A stretch of 64,000 nt of DNA, from positions 930,001-994,000 of the forward strand of contig OZ025788.1 in NCBI GenBank assembly GCA_964019425.1, read 5' to 3'. Within the stretch, counting starts at the first letter, position 1. Every line of letters begins with the position of its first letter. Source of the stretch: Flectonema sp. DT1601 (lineage: Eukaryota > Euglenozoa > Diplonemea > Diplonemida > Diplonemidae). The notes under the pieces were generated by a model. The model saw only the letters and a program-made list of their open reading frames with translations. It searched no databases and was not told the origin of the DNA. This document shows positions 30,187 through 40,271 of this stretch, piece after piece. The translations under genes were made by a program, and so were the position numbers.

Positions 30187-33100
30187 TTATGAAGAATTGT
30201 GAACAGACGAGGAAAATGTTCTATTTATGCTTGTGACATACTTGTAAAATGTTTTTGTAAATTCTCGAGCGACAGGTCTTTGTTGACTATTCTGGTAATA
30301 CCAAATAGGAGTTGCGTCATCGACTGCATTGCTGTTGTGGTAGTGGTTGCTGCGAGAGGGGTGTTTGTCAACGTCATCCTTATCCTGTTTTAAATTTTAT
30401 TTTATCGCTGGGGGGTATCTTAAGGTATCTTAAACTACTATTTCTGCTTTAAACACATACCAAGATAGTTTTTGCCAGGTCCCTCTTTCTCTTTTCTTTT
30501 TGTAGTCGCATTCGGGTGTCAGTTACTCTCTCAAGCCTAGCTAAACTAGCCTGTCCAGCAACAACTTGTCTTGCAAGTCTGTGTGGTTTTGTATTGAAAT
30601 AATGTTTCCGATTAATAAAGCAGACTTGAAGAAACAGAATAAAAAAGTAATATATCCATACCCTATGTTGTGATAACCTGCACGAGTGCGGTCGAGGGCA
30701 TCGGAATCGCCTGTATCACGCTTGCTATTGAAGAGTGATCTCTGCATGTAGGGAAGCTTGTCTATTTTTGCATATTTCGCAGCCAAGTTGGTAGATGAAC
30801 CCAAACTGCGTTGAGTATCTTTAGCTAAGGACACAAGAGGATCATCAAAATCGATTCCAATCTCGTCCCGGTTTCCTTTTCCTGGTGACGGTGTTCCCTG
30901 TTCAACAGATACGAGAGCAGGAGCAGCTCCCATCATTGCGATTTGAACTGCTCTTTGTTGTGGTGTTAGACGTGGACGTGAACCCTTACCAGATTCAGTG
31001 AGAGATCTATTTTTAATAATAACATCTCTTGCTACTCGTACACCACTGTGAGCTGCGCCTAACAGCATTCCAAAACACTCAGGGTCAGTGGCATCACCAG
31101 CAAAGGCAATTCTACCGAAGGGTTTTGCAAGTGTAGTGAAGTGCTCAATTTTAGTTTCGGGTTTACAGAAAGGTGCTGAGCAGAGAGCTAGCGGATCAGT
31201 ACCCCAATTGCTAACAATAGCAGTGTCTGGTTCAGGTACTGTTTTGTTTGGGAAAGATTTTCGGAGTTGCTGCATCGCGTGATCAACAACTACAATATCA
31301 CCGCCAGCATCCTCTGCGATTTCCGCTGACTGACCCGACAATGAAAAGATAATATGTGGATGTGGCTCTAGTTCAAACTGTCCTCTACTTCCGATTCCTC
31401 TCAAGTTCTTGTCTGTACTTTGAACAATGAAATCACCTGATTCTAATTCTTCTCCTTCAAAGTCTTCACCTTTCCACCAGGCTTCAGCAAATGACATTAC
31501 GAGAGTGTTACGTCTCCCGGCTCCTATTTTTTCGATGGCTTCTTCCTTTTCCGCAGGCAGTTCAGGTTCAAATTTGATACTTTTATTCTTTAATACACCA
31601 ATAGGGACGGTTACCATGCAGAAGTCGCTTTCAAAGATTTCTCCCTCGGTGGATTCAATTTCAACTTTGTTACCGTTGTCTTTTATTGAGTTTATAATTG
31701 TGTTCGTCTTAATAGAAATACCTTGAGAGAGATTACGACAGACTTCATTCCAAGACTTTTTAATAACGTTTTTGTTACCAGAATATTTTTCTCTTCGGAT
31801 TTCTCTATCAACTGATAATTTTCCAACCTTATCAATTCGACTGTGAGTGTCTTGTTCCCAGGTACTTATAATTTGAGCAGTTGATGGTGTTAGGTCTGAA
31901 GAGGTACTTTCTAAGTAGGAAATACATGCTTCGTGAGTATCCTCATCTTTGATAGTTTCGTTTAAAAAAGATTGAAGACGTTCACCAGATTCTTGAATCT
32001 TCTCAGCGACTTCAATGATATCAACGTGTTTTCCTTCTGGGTCAAAGATGAACATCTGAACTTCTGATTCAGGATTCGCTTCTTTCTTTTCTTGATCGTA
32101 CCACCACGTTTCTTCAATACCTGCTTGTCTTAGTAACGTGCTTAGTAGAACTTGTTGAGGCTCTGTTGGGTCTCTGTTAAGTTCAGCAGCTCTTTCGGCA
32201 GTGCTAGCGTCGGTTGCTTGGGAAGCAGTTGTTTCACGTTGGATATTATCTAACGATGCTGTCAGTGGGATGAGTCCTTCTGTTTTGTCTGGACGCTCAT
32301 CTCCGAATTCATCTGCACCAGGTTCGATAGTAATGACACCAGCAAGTTCTTCTAAGTATTCAATCACCATTTGTGGTAAATCAAACCTATTTTGAGGACC
32401 TGCTGAGACTGATAACTCCTCACTAATAACATTATTCCTACAACGACCTCCAATATCACTCCATCCCTCTAGGATATTAACGGTAAATCCAGCTCGTCGA
32501 AGCTGCTGTGCTGCAACCAAACCAGACAAACCAGCTCCGATAATTGTGACACTTCTCCCATTTGGGATTGATTCAAAACGTTCACTGGGAGTACCGACAT
32601 TTACAACACCAGTTTCTTCCAGATAGTTGAAGATTGGGACGAGGTTTTTAAACTTCGCAAGAGATGGTGTTCGTCTCAACGTGTTAACGTACAGCCTCTT
32701 AAAAGGATTTCTGTCCCATAAAAACATCGCTGTGTTTCTTGCAGTTAAGTGGGCGTTGACTTCAGCTTCTGTTCTACTGGAGCGGAATGCGTTCTGTTCA
32801 CCGATAGAAAAGAACTTTCCAGGAAGCCCACATCGTAAGGCGCACTTTTTAAGTTCTCGTGTTATTGGGATAGATATCTCAGGGTCATCTGGTCTGTACT
32901 TCTCAGTTTCAAAATGTGCTTTCTTGTTTCCCCTTATCATGGTCACCGTGTCGTCATCGTCGTCGCTCTCGTAGACAATTTTGGATCGTTTTTTATTAGA
33001 TTTGGTAATAAGTTCATTGTCGCTATCAGATTCTAGGTCCTTCTTTTTCTTCTTCTTGTCCTTTTTCTTCTGACGCTTTTCCTTTTTGCGACGTTTTTTT

Positions 33101-33480
33101 GCCGCATGATCGTCGGAGCTGACGTCTTCGCCGAAATCATCATCACCAAAATCTTCAAACTGGGCTGCGATGTCGTCGCCTTCGATGACTTCAGACTTTG
33201 GTTCGATTTCTTCGATAATCGATTCGTCCTTCACTTCACTTTTAGGAATTTCATTAGTGTTGACAAAAACAGGTGAGAATCCATCATCTGTAATTTCCTC
33301 TTTAGCTGTTTGATCTGCTTCATTGACATCTGGTATCTTAATGTCGTCGATATAATTTCCAGCATCCTCCTCATCATCGTCATCGTCGTCAACTATCTCG
33401 TCTGCTGAGCGAGATCCAACATCGTCAACGTCGTCTTCAGCACCTGCCCCTGCCAGGATATTATTTTCGTCGTCACTCAT
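30187..33480 (-). CDS. LSD1-like SWIRM/amine oxidase, three exons
   Basis: Exons 33480-30662, 30578-30461 and 30384-30187 join to 1044 residues; introns are 83 nt (GTATGG...CACACAG) and 76 nt (GTATGT...AAACAG). The first 190 residues are acidic and basic tracts. A SWIRM-like domain follows (about 195-290, RNPFKRLYVNTLRRTPSLAKF region), then the FAD-binding site VTIIGAGLSGLVAAQQLRRA and GRC. The C-terminal oxidase half includes VTVPIGVLK and LLGAAHSGVRVARDV. LSD1 enzymes demethylate histone H3K4. There is no Tower insertion, so it is nearer to SWIRM oxidases without CoREST binding. The catalytic lysine of LSD1 (in N-x-N-K-V-V-L) appears as threonine (GAGRRNTLVM). Start MSDDE at 33480 is 12 nt after a fine acceptor; the upstream ATG (33519) is not used. 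Confidence 0.85.
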
Positions 33481-33867
33481 ATCCTTTCTTTTCTGTCGGA
33501 AGAAAGAAAGTAAGTACATTAAGCAAACGTTTATATAAAATAACGCTGCCCTGCAGGAAAAACAAAAGGATCTACAGTGATAATCTTTTATTTACTTCCT
33601 GAGAGGGGTGATAAAAAAGTAAATAATACTCCACGAGGTACTCCTCCTTAAACTTCAATTAATCCAGTCAAGCAGTACTCCCCTGCTCTGGAAACTTATG
33701 TAAAGAAAGGGGCTTTACGAGGAATCGGGAAGGCTGTGTATTAACATAAGAAATAATTTATTAGGAAATGACTGCTGCAACTGTCCGTTTGGAAGTTATC
33801 TTTCCTTTTGGTAATGCGACCAAGAGAAAAGGATAGCAATCAGTGACTGTTGTCAAAGAGATGAATA
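33481..33867. other. Intergenic
   Basis: Contains the acceptor of the LSD1-like gene (33493-33514) and the 3'UTR of the dynein intermediate chain gene. Nothing else seen. Confidence 0.6.
33493..33514 (-). other. Predicted splice acceptor upstream of LSD1-like gene
   Basis: Minus strand reads CTTACTTTCTTTCTTCCGACAG, 12 nt before the MSDDE start, with no coding exon upstream. Confidence 0.65.
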
Positions 33868-35943
33868 TTACGGTCGGTCTAGTAGTTCTCTGTCTTTGCG
33901 AACTACTTCAATGATTCTGTCTAGCTTTTCAACTTCGTGTTCAAGTTGACAAAGCGATGACTTTTCTACTTCTTTTCCCTTCTTCCCGACAGTTGGTTCT
34001 TCCTTCTCAGGAAGACCTCGTAAGTTAGGAGACAACTTCAGAGATGATACCATTCCACGATCATCACCCACAAGAATTATTGGTTCCTTAGGATTAAAAG
34101 TTATCCTTGTTAGCTTAGCTTTCTTTACTACCAGTTGGTCACACATTGGTTCGTGTTTGTTTTTAAACTGTTTTTTTATTTTATTTTATTTTCTTTGTAA
34201 GCATGCAAGAGTACGCTATTCAACAAACACATACCAAGTCATAAACATGAACGTGACCATCTGCCGTAACAGCAGCAAATACCGTGGAGCTGAACGGAGC
34301 CCAGGCAGCTTCACCAACGGCACTGTTTTTTTGAGTTTTTTTTATTTGTAAATAGTAACCAAGAAGAGAGGTGTAAACACAAATAGAACATACCTTCCGA
34401 GGTCAAAAGACATTAGCGGACGCTTAGAAGTGCGTTCCCATAATTTTACTGTCCAGTCAGCAGAAGCTGAGAGGAATACGCCACCGTGGAATTTATTCCA
34501 TTGAACAGAATAGAGACACATGTAGTGACCTTCAAATCCTTCAGCGTCGTGAGAATTGTATGCTGTTGAGCACTTTCGGATTTTACCTTCCTCCGTCCCG
34601 ACGATAAATTCAGAGTCTTGGAAGTCGAAACAAGTTCCACCTGAGAGACCTGCGAGTGACGCGTCTAAATCTTCACGTTCACCACCCAGACCTTCCGTTA
34701 TTTTTAATTCAGTAATGTCATTGTGTTGTAATTCATTCTTTGAAAGAATCCATTGTGTGACTCTACCATCACTGGATACTGAGTAGAATGATAAGTTTTT
34801 ACCATCTTCCTTTGCCCAATGTACTTGCCAGACTGGATCCATATGTTTACCAGTTCTAACTGTTGATTGGTATATTGGTTTGTTTGATCGTTGTCTAACA
34901 TCAAATACTAATACTGTTCCGTCATACAATCCACATGCGAGTAGACTAGCATGTTGATGATGAAATGAGATACACATGACTCCTGCTTCTGTTGTGAATG
35001 TGTACTCTGGAAATGACCAATTCTTTAAAGACCAACAATGAATCATTCCTGTTCCTTGTTTTAAAAATTCATACGATCCATAACCAACAGCGAATAGGTC
35101 GTTGTAACGAGGATTCCAACATATTGACGTAACAGTTTTCTTCTTAACAACTTCTGAAGTAAATTTCCACAGCGGTAGAAGAGTTCCAGAATCTGGTTTA
35201 TAAGGATCACCCATGTCATCCCAATACTTGAAATCATCTGTAATGTCATGACAGCTATTCTGGTTAACCATTCTCTCCATTGTTTTTAACGATAAAAGCA
35301 TCTGAGGACTGTTCAAGATGTCTTCGTTTTGTTCAACTCCCTGAATGTCGTCTCGTTTTTTATCATCTTTTCCTGACTTTCCTTTCTTTCCGACAGCTAC
35401 TTTTTGTTGCATTTCTTCTTCTTTATAGGCATCGTAGATGTCCCACTGACTTGCAATAGAAGAGAACGTAATAATCGGTGGTGGTTCTGTCATTATGTAT
35501 CGACTTCTTAAAGGGTTGTTAAAAGTTTGTGAAGCTCTGTCTGTGAAATTAAACTGATTTTTTAAAATTTTTGTTGATACTCCTTCCTGTTCTACTAACT
35601 CAGGATTCTTCTCTGCTTCTTCAGCTAATCGTAATGCTTTCATCTTCGACTGATGTTCTGCTTGTTGTTTCAAAGCTTCAGGGTCATTCACAGCTACTGC
35701 ATTTCCGTTAACAACTAAATGAAATGCTGTTTGATCCATCGTCGGGACTGGTTTGAAACAACGCTCGTCTTTCTTATGTGAGAAATAGTGTTCTTTATGC
35801 TCTCCTCTAGTTCCTCCAACATTTGGATTTGTTGCCTTTAATATTCTATCGATATAAGCAGCCAACTCCTCAGCGTCTAACTGCAGTGTTCCCGGCAATG
35901 TTACGAACTCCTTTGGAGGTTCATGGTACTGACCCTCAGCCAT
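33868..35943 (-). CDS. DNAI1: Axonemal outer-arm dynein intermediate chain 1, three exons
   Basis: Exons 35943-34394, 34322-34235 and 34167-33868 join in frame to 645 residues; introns are 71 and 67 nt, both starting GTATGT and ending AAACAG. The short middle exon reads [20 protein letters not shown]..., which is the diagnostic DNAI1/IC78 WD segment. It continues into [22 protein letters not shown]40 repeats fill about 260-600 (for example [20 protein letters not shown] and [20 protein letters not shown]). The N-terminal region with a Lys-rich linker near 190 is also family-like. The product helps attach and regulate the outer dynein arm of motile cilia. This gene also shows that the organism is ciliated. 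Confidence 0.93.
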
Positions 35944-36125
35944 GGTTGTTTTGATGCTTAGGGTTTCCTATTTAATAATAAAATGAATTGTGTGTTTATG
36001 TGTATCGTTACAAGAAATACTTTAAAAGTAATAATTCCACCTCAAGGTTGCTCTCATCCAATAAAGATATTTATGGTAAATGTTAAGTGTAATGATACCC
36101 AGTTGACGCCTCTCACAATCATCGT

Positions 36126-37196
36126 TTAGGTGGGTGGTTGCTGTTCTTGGAGTATTTTCTTACCCTCCAACATATCAGCAAAGTGTGAGTCAAACATCGA
36201 TCCAGCAAAAGCTGTTAAAAGAATGTGTGACCTGCCAAGTGCAGCAGCATAGTCAGCGAGTGTTAGTTTTGTTTGCTTCGCTTTAAATAATTTATCATCT
36301 TCTTCCATTAGTGATAAAACATGCTGCGCTAGTAACGCACGTCGCGGGTGGGGTTGGGCATCACGGGAGCCAACCCATTCACCGCGGCTGACCTTTTTTA
36401 AATCCTTCAACGTGATGATATCTGGACCCGGGTAGCCCAACTTTCGCTCCTTAGCTGTTGTGGTTACTTTCCACTTAAGGAATGCTTCTGAAGATACTAG
36501 TCGGAAGAAACATTGATATATTATGAGGTATTTTTTGGGAGTAGAAAAGATGCGTTCAACTACTTGTCGAATACAACTCAGAGGGAAAAGTTCATTTTGA
36601 GAAAGAATATCGAAGACTTGGCTGAGATCCTCGTCAGGCATTTCAGAGAAGAATTTTGTTTGAAACACTTCGGTAAAGTCAGACTTTCCAATAAAAGCTT
36701 CCAATCCCATCTCTGTTCCGTAAGCTGCTAAGCATTCTATTAAAGTATTTGAGATGAATCCAGAATCGAATCGATCTACTTTTTGAGAAAACATGTGATT
36801 TTTAGCAGCTTCTGGATTCATACAAGGATGTTCATTTAGCTTTGGCATGTAGTAATGAAGTTTGTAATTTGCTTCATCGCAATGACCGTTTGCGAGTTGT
36901 TTTGCTGCGAGCATTTCTCTCTGTTCTTGGATAGCTTCATAGTAAGCGCGGTTTTGTTCTGCCATTCGTCGGATGGCTGAAGTAAACTGGTCGTCACCAG
37001 CAGACCATTTCTGCTGCTGTTCGTCGATCTCTTGATAAGAAGTCTCATCGTCTTTCCATTTCATCCTCAGACCCTGTCGGTGTGTTTGACATTCAGTTCG
37101 GAGTTTTTCAATTTTTCGATTTTTACGTCTTTTGAGAGACGCTTTTGAAACCGATTTCTCTACTTTTTCCTCACCCTCTCTGCTACTCAACGCCAT
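36126..37196 (-). CDS. Hypothetical protein
   Basis: 356 residues from the ATG at 37196 (MALSSREGEEK). Not recognised. The first 45 residues are highly basic (KRRKNRKIEKLR). Residues about 50-105 are predicted coiled coil (EIDEQQQKWSAG to REMLAAKQLANG). The remaining 250 residues are helical, with Phe/Leu-rich stretches (FSEMPDEDLSQVFDILSQNE, YLIIYQCFFRL) but no long enough membrane segment. No signal peptide. It sits between two cilium-related genes (the dynein chain and the RIIa protein), which is suggestive only, since array neighbours need not be related. Confidence 0.75.
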   Translation of the reverse strand: MALSSREGEEKVEKSVSKASLKRRKNRKIEKLRTECQTHRQGLRMKWKDDETSYQEIDEQQQKWSAGDDQFTSAIRRMAEQNRAYYEAIQEQREMLAAKQLANGHCDEANYKLHYYMPKLNEHPCMNPEAAKNHMFSQKVDRFDSGFISNTLIECLAAYGTEMGLEAFIGKSDFTEVFQTKFFSEMPDEDLSQVFDILSQNELFPLSCIRQVVERIFSTPKKYLIIYQCFFRLVSSEAFLKWKVTTTAKERKLGYPGPDIITLKDLKKVSRGEWVGSRDAQPHPRRALLAQHVLSLMEEDDKLFKAKQTKLTLADYAAALGRSHILLTAFAGSMFDSHFADMLEGKKILQEQQPPT

Positions 37197-37667
37197 CACC
37201 TTATAATCAGACTTCGGACAACCTCAGTCACATACATCACTTCTGCTTTATAACAGGTCGTATCTATAAAAAGAGTTATAAAAACATTCTATATCGAAGA
37301 CAACAACCATCACCAAACAACAAAACATAACTGCTCAATAAACACTACGGTAGTGGTGCTATTGTTGATTACATAATCAAAAAAAAAAAAAAAAAAGTTA
37401 TAAAAATATATTTAAGAAAGAGATGTCAGATTGACTACATGAGCTAATGACGTATCGCCTCACCAAAAACGATGATTTATTGATTTTTAATTAAGGATTT
37501 TCCATTTTAAAAAATGAAAAAATAAATAAAATGGAATAATAATATCATAACAGCAACAAAATCTTTTGCTAACGTCTCAAAGAAGAAAAAAAAAAAAAAA
37601 AAGGAAAAGCACTCAATGGTGATAAGTATAAAAGTGTAAATTTCGGTATTACTTCTCAATAATAGTT
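37197..37667. other. Intergenic
   Basis: AT-rich, with A-runs at 37380-37397 and 37584-37601. No gene or structure seen. Confidence 0.6.
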
Positions 37668-40010
37668 TTATTCTTTTTTTAAAACATGGGCTCCAGGTAA
37701 TTCACAAAGTGTAATTCCATCAGCGTGTTCACTTTCTGAGGGTAATGAAGCTGCCTCATTTTCATCCATTATTGTGATGCGACCTTCAACCACTGGTTTG
37801 ATTACTCCGGTAGAGAGACCTTCGAACCCCTCATCATAGGGCTGGGCTGAACTAAGTTTTCGACCAACTGCCTTCATAATACGAACTCCTGCTCTACGAA
37901 TGGTTGTGTCAACACTTAGGTGACTTGCAACACTTGGTTCTCTTGTAAACCATTCTGTATGACTGCTTTGTGTTGGTGAGTTGTTTCCAGAAGCACACAT
38001 CAACACTTCACCCCAATTTTGCAAAAATAAATAATTTCGTAGTAAAACTGGAAGAATTATTCCTTGCTCACGATCCACGACTCGTTCTCTCTTTGCGAAA
38101 ACATCATAACCATCATGACCTCTAGCTAAATAATCTGATGTTGCTAGTCGATATGTTTTATCTGAGCAGTAAGACTCATAACGACCAGTTTCTCTATTTA
38201 AAATTGTTAAATCGTACACTCGATGCGGAGATGTCGGTTCAAAGCAAAACCTAATTCCAGAAACCTGAGGAAATCGACCATCATGATTTGGGTATCTACT
38301 AACACCAGATTGAAGTGCTGAATAAATCTCATCACCTGTTACTGCTATAACTACAATAGGATCTTCCATTGGTACGATACTCATGAGATCACTCAGTGTA
38401 ATAGGTCCAGGGTCTATTACTGTATCCGCACGTAGACATCCACCTTGAAGTAAGGCAACATCACAGTGAACAAAATGGTAGTACCATCTTATTATATCAG
38501 TCGCCCAATTTCCAATTGCTGCTTCCTGTGTTCTAACGCAACTAAAACGACAATCGATTGAGACTGATGTTTTTGCTACGACTTTACAACTTCTATCGTC
38601 AACTAATATTTCATTATTATCAACTACTGCAGACATGTCAGAGTCTCGTTCATAGTCGGATGTTATTTCAAACTTTCGAACAGCTACCGAGATTGGATCA
38701 TTCGAGTCGTGTCCTTCTAACATTCTTACTGAAGGAATGCTGAGACATATTACTGAAAACGTTTTGAAATCTGATCCACTTTTTACCACATGAGTTCCTT
38801 CAACTACAGAGTGAGAGTATTCGTGATCATGACCACCAAGAATGATATCAATGTCAGGACAGTTGAGGGCTAAAAGTTCATCATTTGGTTGTCTCATGTG
38901 AGTGAGTGCTATAATCACTTGAACTCCAAGAGATTTTAACTCTTCTGTTGCTGTGTTTGCTTCAGTTATCATGTCGTGATATTCAACATCATGAGGGAGT
39001 TGTCCACATGTTTCTATCCAATCCTGTTCAACTATTCCTATGATTCCGACACGAACACCTTCCCAATTAAAAATTTTAAATCTCTCACAACCTCCTAGTG
39101 TTTTATTTCTATGAGTCACATTTGTTAACAGCCACGGAAATTCGCATTGCTCTCGCAGTTCTTCGAATCTGTCAAGACCGAAGTCTAAATCATGATTACC
39201 TACACAAGCAGCTTCAACGTGTAATCCATTAAGAACTGGTACCATGTATCCTCCTTGAGTTACAGCAGCAGTAATACTTGGACTGAACGCATCTCCACTA
39301 AACAAGACGTGAGGTGTGCATAGCGGCGATGCCATTTGCTTAAGAGCTGTTGCGAATCTGGCGCATCCACCTACAGGTTCTTTTTTAGATTCAGAACAGT
39401 GATAAACATCATTAAAGTGAAGTATAGTCAGACTTGATATTCTCATCGGGGCACTCTTTATATCACCACTCATCATTGATGATCTACAGTGAGGAGCTTG
39501 AAATAAACCGATAGCACGTTGAACACATTCAGAAGATCCTTGTTGGGTCATTCTAAGTTGAAGAATGTCACCTAACAGTCGATCAATAAGAATTTGACTT
39601 TTAAGTTTTGGTAATAACGTTAGAATAAGTTGAGCCGCACTCTCAGGGGTGTCCTGAGGGTAGAGTTCTCCTTTTAGGTGTCGTAGTTTTTCTAAATCAG
39701 ACTCAACAGAAAAACATTTTTGTTTCACTCGCAACAGCTCTTCTTCTAAAGGTCTTGTCGAATCAACCCGTCGAGAGTACATAACTTCTTTTCGAAGTAT
39801 TGCTATTTCTTGTTGGAGTTGACGAATGTCTTCATCATTTGATGATCTTCCAATACGAATCTTAATTCTAGACAGTAAATATTCTAATGGCTCATCAGGT
39901 CTCTCAGACAACACTTCATTCATTAACGAGTTAAACAATGAGTGTAATGAATGTTTCTTCACGTAATTCATGATTATTGCTGTTCCTTCATCAGTTTGGT
40001 TTTTAGGCAT
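37668..40010 (-). CDS. RIIa-domain/5'-nucleotidase-family fusion protein
   Basis: 780 residues from ATG 40010 (MPKNQTDEG). Residues about 10-50 (YVKKHSLHSLFNSLMNEVLS then RPDEPLEYLLSRI) form an RIIa/Dpy-30-type dimerisation and docking domain, common in ciliary proteins that bind A-kinase-anchoring helices. A short coiled coil follows (60-115). From about 195 comes a 5'-nucleotidase-type metallophosphatase: ILHFNDVYH, VLFSGDAF, VGNHDLDFG, ALTHMRQPND and LGGHDHEYSH hold the expected metal ligands. About 490-680 is the 5'-nucleotidase C-terminal domain with GNWATDIIRW and LATSDYLARGHDGY. No signal peptide, so it is probably cytosolic or ciliary, unlike secreted CD73-type enzymes. The ATG is 14 nt after the window's best acceptor. 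Confidence 0.87.
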   Translation of the reverse strand: MPKNQTDEGTAIIMNYVKKHSLHSLFNSLMNEVLSERPDEPLEYLLSRIKIRIGRSSNDEDIRQLQQEIAILRKEVMYSRRVDSTRPLEEELLRVKQKCFSVESDLEKLRHLKGELYPQDTPESAAQLILTLLPKLKSQILIDRLLGDILQLRMTQQGSSECVQRAIGLFQAPHCRSSMMSGDIKSAPMRISSLTILHFNDVYHCSESKKEPVGGCARFATALKQMASPLCTPHVLFSGDAFSPSITAAVTQGGYMVPVLNGLHVEAACVGNHDLDFGLDRFEELREQCEFPWLLTNVTHRNKTLGGCERFKIFNWEGVRVGIIGIVEQDWIETCGQLPHDVEYHDMITEANTATEELKSLGVQVIIALTHMRQPNDELLALNCPDIDIILGGHDHEYSHSVVEGTHVVKSGSDFKTFSVICLSIPSVRMLEGHDSNDPISVAVRKFEITSDYERDSDMSAVVDNNEILVDDRSCKVVAKTSVSIDCRFSCVRTQEAAIGNWATDIIRWYYHFVHCDVALLQGGCLRADTVIDPGPITLSDLMSIVPMEDPIVVIAVTGDEIYSALQSGVSRYPNHDGRFPQVSGIRFCFEPTSPHRVYDLTILNRETGRYESYCSDKTYRLATSDYLARGHDGYDVFAKRERVVDREQGIILPVLLRNYLFLQNWGEVLMCASGNNSPTQSSHTEWFTREPSVASHLSVDTTIRRAGVRIMKAVGRKLSSAQPYDEGFEGLSTGVIKPVVEGRITIMDENEAASLPSESEHADGITLCELPGAHVLKKE

Positions 40011-40024
40011 TATTAATAAACACA

Positions 40025-40055
40025 CTAATGGGAGAGGGAAAAGGAGAGAGGGGGT
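40025..40055 (-). other. Predicted splice acceptor upstream of RIIa/5'-nucleotidase
   Basis: Minus strand: an almost pure pyrimidine tract (CTCTCTCCTTTTCCCTCTCC) followed by CATTAG, 14 nt before the ATG, with no coding exon upstream. Confidence 0.7.
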
Positions 40056-40271
40056 ACCCTGAGACCCAACCTGATTAAAAAAAAAATTTTAATTCTGGCG
40101 GAATGACATAAACAACTTACTTAGTATTAAAAAAACAAAGAGCAAAATCGTCATCACAGAAGCGAAGAGAAGCAATAAAAAAGATTTTAAAAAAAAACTG
40201 AACAGCGCGAACCGAGTGGCGTGTAATTGTTTAAAAAAGAAACGAAACAAAAATAACTTAACCTAATATAA

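Noticed and set aside
30199-30393. 64-codon plus-strand frame MNRRGKCSIY...
   Set aside because: It overlaps the third exon of the LSD1-like gene, whose minus-strand reading continues the protein in frame.
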